Assembly: GCA_047639555.1 (NCBI GenBank)
Contig: JBLIOE010000011.1
Coordinates: 23,007-87,006 of the forward strand
From: JAJRXC01 sp047639555
GTDB taxonomy: Bacteria > Actinomycetota > Acidimicrobiia > Acidimicrobiales > Aldehydirespiratoraceae
Direction: 5' to 3'
Length of the DNA stretch: 64,000 nt
Shown one piece after another: positions 9,273-17,117 of this stretch. Position numbers and translations under genes: made by a program. A model generated the notes under the pieces. It worked only from the letters and a program-made list of their open reading frames with translations, had not been told where the DNA came from and did not search any database. The stretch's first letter is position 1. Every line of letters begins with the position of its first letter.

Positions 9273-9934
9273 GCGAGATCAAACAGGCGGTCGTTGATAC
9301 CGCGAACGAGATGTATGCCACCGGCCTGGTGGTCGGTACCGCGGGCAATGTGTCGGCCCGGCTCGCCGACGGGTCAGTGGCCATGACACCGTCGTCGGTT
9401 CCGTACCCCGACATCACCGTCGACGGCCTCGCCATTGTCGACCTCGCCGGTGAGATCGTGGAGGGATCCGCTCGGCCGTCGAGCGAGAAGGCGATGCACC
9501 TCAACTGTTATGCCACGTTCCCGGAAGTGGGCGGCGTGGTGCACTGTCATCCGGCCCACGCATCGATGTTCGCGATCGCCCGTAAGGCGATCCCGGCCTG
9601 CATCGAAGAAGTCATCATCTACGTCGGCGGCGATGTTCCCGTCGCGGCATACCAAACGACGGGTTCCGCCGAACTGGCCGAAGAGGTCGTTCTGCACCTC
9701 GGCGACCGCGGTGCCGTGCTGATGGCGAACCACGGTCTGCTCTGCGTCGGAAAATCGGCGGCGGACGCGCTGCACACGGCGGCGGTCGTGGAACACACCG
9801 CGAAGATCGTCGCCGGAGCGGAACAACTCGGTGGTGTGGCGCCGCTACCCGCCGAGATCGTCAAGAACTTCACCAACATCTACGCCATGATTCGCAGTGG
9901 TTGGAAACCGCCGCATCGGGCCGAAACATCCTGA
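9269..9934 (+). CDS. Class II aldolase/adducin family protein
   Basis: A 221-residue zinc aldolase of the fuculose/ribulose-phosphate type. GTAGNVSAR binds phosphate in the family, RPSSEKAMH includes the catalytic Glu, VHCHPAHAS supplies two zinc His ligands and MANHG supplies the third. It should cleave a sugar phosphate or act as an epimerase or decarboxylase on a sugar-acid phosphate. It starts inside the stop of the 2-hydroxyacid dehydrogenase gene (ATGA). Confidence 0.9.
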   Translation: MSEIKQAVVDTANEMYATGLVVGTAGNVSARLADGSVAMTPSSVPYPDITVDGLAIVDLAGEIVEGSARPSSEKAMHLNCYATFPEVGGVVHCHPAHASMFAIARKAIPACIEEVIIYVGGDVPVAAYQTTGSAELAEEVVLHLGDRGAVLMANHGLLCVGKSAADALHTAAVVEHTAKIVAGAEQLGGVAPLPAEIVKNFTNIYAMIRSGWKPPHRAETS

Positions 9935-9946
9935 GAGGGGACAGCA

Positions 9947-10801
9947 ATGATCGACATGAACAACCTGGGTCACACCAAGTACGAGGTTGATGGTCCAATC
10001 GCCATCATCTCCATTGACCGAGCGGACAAAGCCAACGCGGTGAACCAGCAGACGCTCGACGAGATGGACGCCTGTTTCACCACCGCGGCGGACGACCGCG
10101 ACGTGCGCGTCATCGTGTTGCGAGCGGAGGGGAAGCACTTCTCTTCCGGCCACGATATGACGGCCAGCAACGATGCCATCGGCGACGACGCGGACCCAGA
10201 CAAACCGAAGGCCAGTGCGGGCTTGGATTGGGAAGAACGCGGCCTCGAGGCGATCTACGAGTTCGAACGGGTCCACTACCTGGGTTACAGCCGCAAGTGG
10301 CGAGACATTCCGAAGCCCACCATCGCCGCCGTGCAAGGCGCGTGTATCGCCGGTGGGCTCATGCTCTGCTGGCCCTGCGATCTAATCATCGCGGCCGACA
10401 ACGCCCACTTCTCCGACCCGGTCCTCCGCATGGGAATTGGTGGCGTCGAGTATCACGGCCACACCTGGGAGCTCGGCCCTCGCAAGGCGAAGGAGATGCT
10501 CTTCACCGCTCGCCGCTTCTCGGCCGAGGAGTCCGAGAAGCTGGGCATGGTCAACCGCGTCGTCCCGCTTGACGAACTGATGGACCAGACCATGACTCTG
10601 GCCCGCGAGATCGCCGAGATGCACCCGTTTGCGTTGACCCAAGCAAAGCGCATCGTGAACCAGACGCAAGACATCCAGGGCTTCTACAACGCGCTGCAAT
10701 CAGGGTTCGACATGCACACCGTCGGCCACGGCAACGCTTTGTCGATCAACGGCTATCCGGTTCTTATGAACCTCACCGACATGAAGAAGAACGCCGAGTA
10801 G
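9947..10801 (+). CDS. Crotonase-fold protein (enoyl-CoA hydratase-like, catalytic Glu residues replaced)
   Basis: A 284-residue crotonase. GKHFSSGHDM and VQGACIAGGLML form the oxyanion hole. Compared with mammalian enoyl-CoA hydratase, the Glu in GGGCE is Met (AGGLML) and the Glu in QPEI is Val (DPVLR), so normal hydratase chemistry is unlikely; isomerase, hydrolase or lyase activity is possible. A Glu and His in GGVEYHGH could be used instead. It has a strong ribosome site (gagaggggac) 12 nt after the aldolase stop and is the last gene of the plus-strand unit starting at 8286. Confidence 0.85.
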   Translation: MIDMNNLGHTKYEVDGPIAIISIDRADKANAVNQQTLDEMDACFTTAADDRDVRVIVLRAEGKHFSSGHDMTASNDAIGDDADPDKPKASAGLDWEERGLEAIYEFERVHYLGYSRKWRDIPKPTIAAVQGACIAGGLMLCWPCDLIIAADNAHFSDPVLRMGIGGVEYHGHTWELGPRKAKEMLFTARRFSAEESEKLGMVNRVVPLDELMDQTMTLAREIAEMHPFALTQAKRIVNQTQDIQGFYNALQSGFDMHTVGHGNALSINGYPVLMNLTDMKKNAE

Positions 10802-10804
10802 ACC

Positions 10805-12001
10805 TCAGGCGGGAGCCATCGGCACGCTCGAGTAGCCCGCCACGTTCGACATCTGCACGCGCTCGCAGCGGTCTTCGTCGATCGTGTAGTTCGGCCACCG
10901 CTGGCGAATCTCGTCGATCGCGACGGCACATTCCATACGGGCGAGGGCGGCACCCAAACACGTGTGGATGCCGTGACCCAGCGACATCGCCAGTCGCTGA
11001 TCGCGGTCGATGTCGAAGACAGTGGCGGTCGGCCCGAACTCTCGCTCGTCGTGGTTGGCGGCGCCCGTCACGATGAAGACGGGCTTCTCCGCCTTGACGG
11101 TGACGCCATGCCACTCGGTGTCGTTCACGCTCAAACGACCCTGATACTGCGAAGGTGCCCAGTAACGAAGTACTTCTTCAACCGCGGCATCCGTCTTGGT
11201 TGGGTCGGCTTTGAGCTTCTCCCACTCACCGGGATTGCGGTGAAAGAGCACGCCGGCATTCGCCACGGCTTTGGTGACGGTCTCACTTCCGGCTGCGCCA
11301 ATCAGGGAGCAGAAGCTGGCGATGTCTTGGTCAGTGAGCCCGGTCAGTTCGCCGTCTTCGGTCTCGACCTGGGCTTCGGTGAGGATCGTGGTGAGGTCGT
11401 CGCCCGGGTGCTTTCGTTTGTCGGCCGCGAACTCCATGAAATATACGGCCTGGTTGATCGCCGCTTCAGCCTGCGCCGGCGATCCGAGCGCTTCGCCCTC
11501 TTCGCGGTGCAGCATCGCGTCGGTCTGGTGGCGGATTGTCTGTCGATCCGCTTCGGGGACGCCGAGGATCGCGCAGATGATCTCGACCGGGAACGGCCCG
11601 GAGAAGTCCTGGACGAGATCGAATTCGTCTCGGTCCATCAGCGGATCGAGGTACTTCTGGATCTGGCCGCGGATCAGTTCGTCGTAGCGGGCCATGGCTC
11701 GGGGAGTGAACGACCGGCTCACGAGCTTGCGGTATCGATTGTGCTCGGGCGGATCCATCATGATCATCGAGTTGAAACTCTTGTCGTAATCCGGATCGCT
11801 CAAGGTCTCATACATGAGTCCGTGGGTCGATGTGAAGTTCGTGGTGTCGCGGTGGACGGCGACGCAATCCTCGAAGCGACTGAACGCGTAGAAGTCGTAT
11901 TTCTCGCTGTAGAAGCATGGGGCTTCTTCGCGCATCGACGCGTACATCGCGGTTGGGTCGTCGAAATATTCACGGCTAAACGGATCGAACTCGACAGTCA
12001 T
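10805..12001 (-). CDS. Cytochrome P450
   Basis: A 398-residue soluble P450. The I-helix segment is IGAAGSETVTK, the K-helix ExxR is EEVLR, and the haem loop is LGHGIHTCLGAALARME with the Cys ligand. It hydroxylates an organic substrate with O2 and electrons from a ferredoxin; no ferredoxin is encoded in this operon. The ATG at 12001 overlaps the thioesterase stop by one base, and a GTG three bases upstream would give a 4-base overlap. It is the last gene of the nine-gene operon with the ABC importer, so its substrate is probably the imported compound or a CoA ester of it. Confidence 0.92.
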   Translation of the reverse strand: MTVEFDPFSREYFDDPTAMYASMREEAPCFYSEKYDFYAFSRFEDCVAVHRDTTNFTSTHGLMYETLSDPDYDKSFNSMIMMDPPEHNRYRKLVSRSFTPRAMARYDELIRGQIQKYLDPLMDRDEFDLVQDFSGPFPVEIICAILGVPEADRQTIRHQTDAMLHREEGEALGSPAQAEAAINQAVYFMEFAADKRKHPGDDLTTILTEAQVETEDGELTGLTDQDIASFCSLIGAAGSETVTKAVANAGVLFHRNPGEWEKLKADPTKTDAAVEEVLRYWAPSQYQGRLSVNDTEWHGVTVKAEKPVFIVTGAANHDEREFGPTATVFDIDRDQRLAMSLGHGIHTCLGAALARMECAVAIDEIRQRWPNYTIDEDRCERVQMSNVAGYSSVPMAPA

Positions 12002-12828
12002 CACGTCTCCTGGGAAATAGGTCGAATCATGCTTTCTTGAGCGAAGCTGGCGACGAGGGCGCCCCCCGCATCAAAGATCTCCCCGTGGCCAAAGCCGCGG
12101 TTTCCGGCGATCGAAGGGGAGTGGTGCGTAATCAGGCACCACTCATCGATGCGGAACGGGCGGTGGAACCACATTTGGTGACTTGTCACCGCGGTGTGGA
12201 GGCTGTTGTGGGCGTCGGCGACGCTCAGACCGTCGACGCGGCGAAGAGCCGTGCCGATCATGTTGAGATCGGTTGCGTAGGACGCGAGGGCCTGGTGGGT
12301 GGTCGGGTCGTCGGGCAGCGATCGGTCGTCGACCTTCGTCCAAAACGAGTAGTTGGCCGGTGCAAGCGCGCGGTCTTGCAGGTCGACGCCGCCGACGACC
12401 CGTGTCGCCCACGGGATCATGGTTGAGCCTTCGGCCGTGGCGGCCTCGGGCGTTCCGACGTCGGGCGGCGGATCGTGGAGGTCGATGCCGTCTTCTTCGG
12501 CATGCATCGAGAGCTGCGCAACGAAGAACGTCTTGCCGTTCTGGGCCGCATGGATGCGCCGCGCCGCGAACGCTCGGCCCGATTGGGTGGCTTCGACGTC
12601 GAAGACCAGAGGTTCATCGAGCGATCCCTCTCTCGGGAACAGCACCGAGAGCGACTTCACGGTCTTGCCTTCGCTGGTTGCCGCTCCAAGCGCGATTGCT
12701 TGGGCGAGCAGTTGCCCGCCGAAGATCCGGCGGTAGTCCATCTCGATGTTTGGGGCGGTCCACGTGGTGTCGCTCGTCTGCTTGACGGCAAGACAACCAA
12801 GGACGGAATCAAGATCGACGAGAGCCAT
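12001..12828 (-). CDS. tesB: Acyl-CoA thioesterase II (TesB-like)
   Basis: A 275-residue double hotdog thioesterase. The first half has MDYRRIFGGQLLAQAI, the typical TesB substrate-loop sequence, with SLSVLFPREGSLDEPLVF. The second half has TSHQMWFHRPFRIDEW and GNRGFGHGEIFDAGG, as in the second hotdog. It hydrolyses acyl-CoA to acid and CoA. It lies 2 nt after the APH-fold kinase gene and just before the P450. In an operon with an importer and a thiolase-like protein it may release a chain-shortened acid or relieve CoA trapping. Confidence 0.9.
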   Translation of the reverse strand: MALVDLDSVLGCLAVKQTSDTTWTAPNIEMDYRRIFGGQLLAQAIALGAATSEGKTVKSLSVLFPREGSLDEPLVFDVEATQSGRAFAARRIHAAQNGKTFFVAQLSMHAEEDGIDLHDPPPDVGTPEAATAEGSTMIPWATRVVGGVDLQDRALAPANYSFWTKVDDRSLPDDPTTHQALASYATDLNMIGTALRRVDGLSVADAHNSLHTAVTSHQMWFHRPFRIDEWCLITHHSPSIAGNRGFGHGEIFDAGGALVASFAQESMIRPISQET

Positions 12829-12830
12829 GT

Positions 12831-14042
12831 TCAGACTTCCAGTTGGGGTGGGTTGGGCGGCAGCAGGTCAATGATCTTGCGCATCCACAAATCGGCGAGG
12901 CCGGTAGAGCCGCCATCGTCGGTTTCGTAGCCACCTTCCATGACCATGGCGGTCAGCACTTGGCGGTGGGCGAGGAAGCACATCGCAATGTCGATGTCGT
13001 TCAGCAGCTCGTCGAGCGAGTACTCAGTCACCCCGGCCGTGACGAGAGCGTCGTGGTACACCGTGGCCATTTCCGTCATCGTGGCGCGGGCGTCGGGGCC
13101 GGGTTCGAGCGATGTCGACAGCGCGTAGGCGACGTCCCACGCCGGCGGGCCAGAGCTCACCGTGCCGAAGTCGATCATCGCGAGTTCGCCGCTCGGCAAG
13201 AACAACATGTTTTCGGAGCGAACGTCGCCGTGAAGCAACGTGAACGGCACGTTGAGGCGTTCCAGAACCGCCTCGAGATTGATGTGGGCCCAATCGGTGA
13301 CGACCCGGTGGCGGTCTTCGAGCCCGTCGGTTCGGGCAAAGAAGTCGTCGGCCCAGAGGTCGTAGCCGGCCTGGAGGAACTTGTAGTTCTGGGACGCCGT
13401 GTCGTAGCTGGCCGCGAGATCGGCGGCGAGTCTCGGGTCACGCCAGTAACGAGCGTGCATCTTCGCGATCGCGTGCATGATCGCCCGCAGGTCGTCGGCT
13501 GGCACCTCATTGTCGAGAGTGGTCAGGCGAGCGTCGGGCACGTATTCGATGAGGAGGACATAACGCCGGTCTGTGGGGCGGATCAGGTCATTGGCCCGTT
13601 TCGCGATGAATCGCGCTATCGGTTTCGGGGTCCGGTTGACGACGCGGTTCTTGCGGCGTCGGGAAGCGGCGCCGGGGCCCGGATCCATCTCTGAGTAGTG
13701 ACATGTCGGGATCCGCGTCGGCATGTCGGCGCCGAGGCCCTCGTAGAACCAGATCTCGCGTTCGTAGCCACCCTCGGCTTCCATGAGCCCGCGATGGGCC
13801 ATGTCGGTCGGAAACTTCGCCACGACCTCGCGGGGGAGCGCGGGGTCGTCACGATCCCATTCCATTGTGATCTTCACGGTGATGCCCGAGAAGCCGACAC
13901 CAGTACCGGGTCGGCCCGTGGTGAAGCCGGTCACCGTGGCGCCCTGAGACAGTGCCCCTTGAGACAGTGCCGCGGTGAGCCATTCGGTCGTCAGCTCTTC
14001 AGGCTGCTGGGGAATGAACGTCGCTCTCACTGTCTTCGCCAT
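12831..14042 (-). CDS. APH-fold phosphotransferase
   Basis: A 403-residue member of the aminoglycoside phosphotransferase/choline kinase fold. LLHGDVRSENML is the catalytic loop (HGDxxxxN) near residue 265 and LAMIDFGTVSSGPPAWDVAY is the Mg-binding DFG-like segment. YVLLIEYVPDAR is the hinge. Antibiotic resistance is unlikely. Bacterial relatives beside acyl-CoA enzymes phosphorylate hydroxyacyl-CoA, as LvaA does in levulinate catabolism, and the thiolase-like, DUF35 and TesB neighbours fit that role. It follows the DUF35 gene by 9 nt. Confidence 0.85.
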   Translation of the reverse strand: MAKTVRATFIPQQPEELTTEWLTAALSQGALSQGATVTGFTTGRPGTGVGFSGITVKITMEWDRDDPALPREVVAKFPTDMAHRGLMEAEGGYEREIWFYEGLGADMPTRIPTCHYSEMDPGPGAASRRRKNRVVNRTPKPIARFIAKRANDLIRPTDRRYVLLIEYVPDARLTTLDNEVPADDLRAIMHAIAKMHARYWRDPRLAADLAASYDTASQNYKFLQAGYDLWADDFFARTDGLEDRHRVVTDWAHINLEAVLERLNVPFTLLHGDVRSENMLFLPSGELAMIDFGTVSSGPPAWDVAYALSTSLEPGPDARATMTEMATVYHDALVTAGVTEYSLDELLNDIDIAMCFLAHRQVLTAMVMEGGYETDDGGSTGLADLWMRKIIDLLPPNPPQLEV

Positions 14043-14051
14043 GGTTGATTT

Positions 14052-14462
14052 CTACTTCAGGGGATGGAAGAGGGGAACGAACCATTCGCCGTTCGCCTCA
14101 AACTCCACCTCGACTCGCATGCCGATCGAGACGGCGTCGACCTCGCATCCGACGATGTTCGAGCCGATCCGAATGGTGGGGTCCTCATCGATTTCGACGA
14201 GAGCAAAAACATACGGCGGAGTGAACCCAGGGATCCACTCCTTGTGATTGATCGTGAACGTGGCGATGGTGCCGTTGCCGGAGACCGGCTGAGGCGAAAC
14301 GTCGCGGGAATGGCAGTACGGACAGACCGGCCCCGCGGGGTGGATAAATCGCTCGCACGCGCCGCAGTGCAAGAGCCGCAGGATGCCATCGGCGCCCGAG
14401 CGCCAGTAGAACTCGCTCTCGCGACTGGGGCTGATGAACCGCGGTGGGGGATTTGCGCTCAT
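14052..14462 (-). CDS. DUF35 zinc-ribbon/OB-fold protein (thiolase partner)
   Basis: A 136-residue protein with an N-terminal rubredoxin-like zinc ribbon, CGACERFIHPAGPVCPYC, followed by an OB-fold (GNGTIATFTINHKEW, then VALVEIDEDP). DUF35 proteins bind CoA-bearing thiolase-like or aldolase partners; ChsH2 carries such a domain in steroid side-chain degradation and docks the aldolase Ltp2. Its start overlaps the stop of the thiolase-like gene by 4 nt (ATGA), as expected for a stoichiometric complex. Confidence 0.9.
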   Translation of the reverse strand: MSANPPPRFISPSRESEFYWRSGADGILRLLHCGACERFIHPAGPVCPYCHSRDVSPQPVSGNGTIATFTINHKEWIPGFTPPYVFALVEIDEDPTIRIGSNIVGCEVDAVSIGMRVEVEFEANGEWFVPLFHPLK

Positions 14463-15625
14463 CGGATCCCCTTCGTCAGCAAGAGGGAGCCTGATTCCGG
14501 ACCGCCGCCGGCGCCGACCGCCGCGACCTCGCAGTCCGGCACCTGAAGGTTGGCCGTGCCGCGAAGCTGCATGACCCCTTCGTGAAGGAATCCGAAGCCG
14601 TGGAGACGTCCGCCCGAGAGTTGACCGCCCCAGGTGTTCACCGGTAGTTCGCCATCGGGCGCGATTCGTGCGCCGCCCTCGACGAAGGGCCCGCCTTCGC
14701 CCTTCTCGCAGAAGCCCATCGCCTCAATCCAGGCGAGAGTGAGCCACGAGAAACCGTCGTAGAGCTGCGCAGTGTCGACGTCGGCGGGCGTGAGATCGGT
14801 GCGCTCCCACATCGAGTCGCACGAATCACGCATTGCCATCGTGGTGAGGTCGTCGAACTGGTCCCACGACGGTCGCCCTCGCAGGGCGGTGCCCATCGCG
14901 TTGATGTGAACGGCGCCGTTCGGTGTGTCCGGCGCGTAGTCGCGGTGCGAGACGATGACCACAGTCGAGCCGTCGCACGGGACGTCGCAATCGTAGAGAC
15001 CGAACGGTTCGCTGATCATCCGGATGTTCAGGTAGTCATCCATTGTCATCGGGTCGGTGTAGATCGCCTTTGGATTCGACGCCGCATTTGTGCGGGCGTT
15101 GATCGCGATCGCGCCGAGCTGTTCGCGGGTTGTGCCGTAGTCGTGCATGTGGCGGCGGGCGTAGCAACTGATCCAGTTCGCGGCAGAGGTGACGCCGTAG
15201 GGGATGAGGTATTCGAATGCGGGAGGCATGCTGCCGCCGCCCGGACCTCCGGCCCGGAGTGCACCGCCGCTTCCCTCGACCACAGTGCGAAAGACGAGCA
15301 CGTGGCGAGCGAGGCCCGCGGCCACGGCGAGCGCGGCCTTGTGGACGGCGCCGAGCTGGCCGCTGGTTTCCAAACCACCGTCGCGCCAGTTGAGCGAGAA
15401 GCGCAGGGCGTCGTGGAGTTCGGCACCAGAGCAGCCGCCAAACGGTCCGCCGGAGCCCGGGTAGGTCGAGATTCCGTCGATGTCGGCGACGGCTAACCCG
15501 GCATCTTCGATGGCACGAAGTGACGCTTCGACGGTGAGGTCGATCCCCGTGCGATGGAGGCGACGGCCGATGTCGGACTGGGCCGCGCCGCTGATGATCG
15601 CCTGACGCTCGAGTGGTTCGATCAA
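14459..15625 (-). CDS. Thiolase-like protein (SCP2/Ltp2 type)
   Basis: A 388-residue thiolase-superfamily protein. AIISGAAQSDIGRR starts the family fold, QLYDGFSWLTLAWIEAMGF and LPVNTWGGQLSGG are typical of the SCP-x/Ltp branch. The canonical nucleophilic Cys segment was not found, so it may act as a retro-aldolase like Ltp2 rather than as a thiolase. The start is read as TTG at 15625, which overlaps the LivF stop (TTGA), matching the other 4-base overlaps in the operon; an ATG at 15694 would extend far into livF and is less likely. It is coupled to the DUF35 gene, the usual partner. Confidence 0.82.
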   Translation of the reverse strand: MIEPLERQAIISGAAQSDIGRRLHRTGIDLTVEASLRAIEDAGLAVADIDGISTYPGSGGPFGGCSGAELHDALRFSLNWRDGGLETSGQLGAVHKAALAVAAGLARHVLVFRTVVEGSGGALRAGGPGGGSMPPAFEYLIPYGVTSAANWISCYARRHMHDYGTTREQLGAIAINARTNAASNPKAIYTDPMTMDDYLNIRMISEPFGLYDCDVPCDGSTVVIVSHRDYAPDTPNGAVHINAMGTALRGRPSWDQFDDLTTMAMRDSCDSMWERTDLTPADVDTAQLYDGFSWLTLAWIEAMGFCEKGEGGPFVEGGARIAPDGELPVNTWGGQLSGGRLHGFGFLHEGVMQLRGTANLQVPDCEVAAVGAGGGPESGSLLLTKGIR

Positions 15626-16347
15626 CTTTGGGCTCCGGTTTCGAACAGATGGTTGACCACGACGTCGGCCGCCTCGGACGATGGCCCCCTCCACGCGATG
15701 GTCCCGTGGTCGAGGAGGGCAACATCGTCACACAGCTCAAGGGCGTGTTGGACGTGTTGCTCAACGATGAGTAGCGCAGTTCCCGAACCGCGGATCGAAG
15801 CGAGCGTTTCGTAGACCTCGTCGACGATGATCGGCGCGAGGCCGAGCGAGAGTTCGTCGGCGATGAGCAGTCGCGGCTTCTCGACGAGGACTCGAGCCAA
15901 CGACAACATGCGTTGTTCGCCGCCGGAAAGTGTCCCCGCTTCCTGAGTGCGACGCTCGCCGAGACGAGGAAAGAGGGTATACGCCTCCTCGAGTCCGGCT
16001 CGAACACCACCCCGCCCGAGTGCTCGACGAAACGACAATGTCAGATTCTCTTCGACCGTGAATGTTGCGAATACTGATCGGCCTTCAGGGGCGTGGGCGA
16101 TGCCGGCGCGGGCGAATTCGTAGGTGCGACTGCCGGTCATGTCGATGCCGTCGACGATGACTGAGCCGGAGGATGCCGAGACGAGTCCGCTGGCGACTCG
16201 CGCCACCGTGGTCTTGCCCGCTCCATTCGCACCCAACAAGGCGAGCGATGCGCCAGGCTGGATCTTGAGCGACACACCAAACAACGCACGGAAGGGTCCG
16301 TACGCCGCGCCCACGTCCTTCATCTCGAAAATTGGTTCGATGGTCAT
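15622..16347 (-). CDS. ABC transporter ATP-binding protein, LivF type
   Basis: A 241-residue ATPase of the branched-chain amino acid type. It has Walker A GANGAGKTT near residue 40, Q-loop region HAPEGRSVFATFTVEENL, signature LSGGEQRML and Walker B LLIADELSLGLAP, followed by the H-loop His in IVEQHV. The PEGR and ELSLGLAP forms are typical of LivF. It overlaps livG upstream and the thiolase-like gene downstream by 4 nt each. The substrate is probably a carboxylate linked to the CoA enzymes of the operon rather than an amino acid; that is inference. Confidence 0.92.
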   Translation of the reverse strand: MTIEPIFEMKDVGAAYGPFRALFGVSLKIQPGASLALLGANGAGKTTVARVASGLVSASSGSVIVDGIDMTGSRTYEFARAGIAHAPEGRSVFATFTVEENLTLSFRRALGRGGVRAGLEEAYTLFPRLGERRTQEAGTLSGGEQRMLSLARVLVEKPRLLIADELSLGLAPIIVDEVYETLASIRGSGTALLIVEQHVQHALELCDDVALLDHGTIAWRGPSSEAADVVVNHLFETGAQS

Positions 16348-17117
16348 GCCGTGTTGATCTCCAGCGTGCCGAGATATGCGGTGCGAACCGCCGGATGCGC
16401 GAGGGTCTCGGCCGTGGGTCCTTCGGCGATGAGGGATCCGAAGTCGAGTACGTAGAGGCGTTCGGTGAAGTCGGCGACGAGTTCAACGTCGTGCTCGACC
16501 AGCAGGATGGCGAATCCCTTCTCGTTCTGGACCTCGCGCAGCGTTGCCGCCAGCGCGACGGTCTCTTCCCGGTCGAGTCCTGAAGATGGTTCGTCGAGAA
16601 GGAGCAGGCTCGGTTCGGTCATGAGCGCTCGGCCGACTTCGACCAGGCGACCCTGCCCGAGGCTCAGTGCTTCGATCGGTTCGTCGCCGAGTTCTCGAAG
16701 ACCGAGCAGTTCGAGAACCTCGTCGCAGCGGCTGATCTCGTCTCGGGTGGGGCGGCCGAGCCCCAAGAGGTCCTTCCAAAACGCACCGGTGCCGTTGTGC
16801 ACTCGTTCGGCAATGAGGAGGTGTTCGCGCACGCTTGTGTCGGAGAACAGTTCGATGCGCTGAAACGTTCGGCCTATTCCGGCCCGCGCTCGTTTGTGGA
16901 CCGGCAGGCCGCCAATGTCCTTGCCGAGAAAATTTACCGTCCCGGCGTCGGGAGTCAGGATGCCGAGCAGACAGTTGAAGAAGGTGGTTTTCCCCGCCCC
17001 GTTGGGGCCGATGAGACCGACGCGTTCGCCCGACGTCACCGAAACGCTTACGTCGTTGAGAGCTTGGATGCCGGAGAATGACTTGGTAATTCCTTGCGAT
17101 TCAAGGACGGCGGTCAC
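16344..17117 (-). CDS. ABC transporter ATP-binding protein, LivG type
   Basis: A 257-residue ATPase with Walker A GPNGAGKTTFF near residue 37, IGRTFQRIELFSD in the Q-loop region, signature LSLGQGRLVEVGRAL (Gly-Gln form) and Walker B LLLLDEPSSGLD. The start is the GTG at 17117 (VTAVLESQGITKSF), which forms a GTGA overlap with the permease stop. The reading frame is open for another kilobase upstream, but that part lies inside the permease gene and has no family similarity, so it is excluded. Confidence 0.92.
   Translation of the reverse strand: MTAVLESQGITKSFSGIQALNDVSVSVTSGERVGLIGPNGAGKTTFFNCLLGILTPDAGTVNFLGKDIGGLPVHKRARAGIGRTFQRIELFSDTSVREHLLIAERVHNGTGAFWKDLLGLGRPTRDEISRCDEVLELLGLRELGDEPIEALSLGQGRLVEVGRALMTEPSLLLLDEPSSGLDREETVALAATLREVQNEKGFAILLVEHDVELVADFTERLYVLDFGSLIAEGPTAETLAHPAVRTAYLGTLEINTA

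Noticed and set aside
10964..12040. Open plus-strand frame of 358 codons
   Set aside because: It is the antisense shadow of the P450 gene at 10805 and shows no family motif.
12831..14042. Aminoglycoside resistance gene
   Set aside because: The APH fold is shared with many metabolic kinases; the operon context is acyl-CoA metabolism and there are no resistance-type neighbours.
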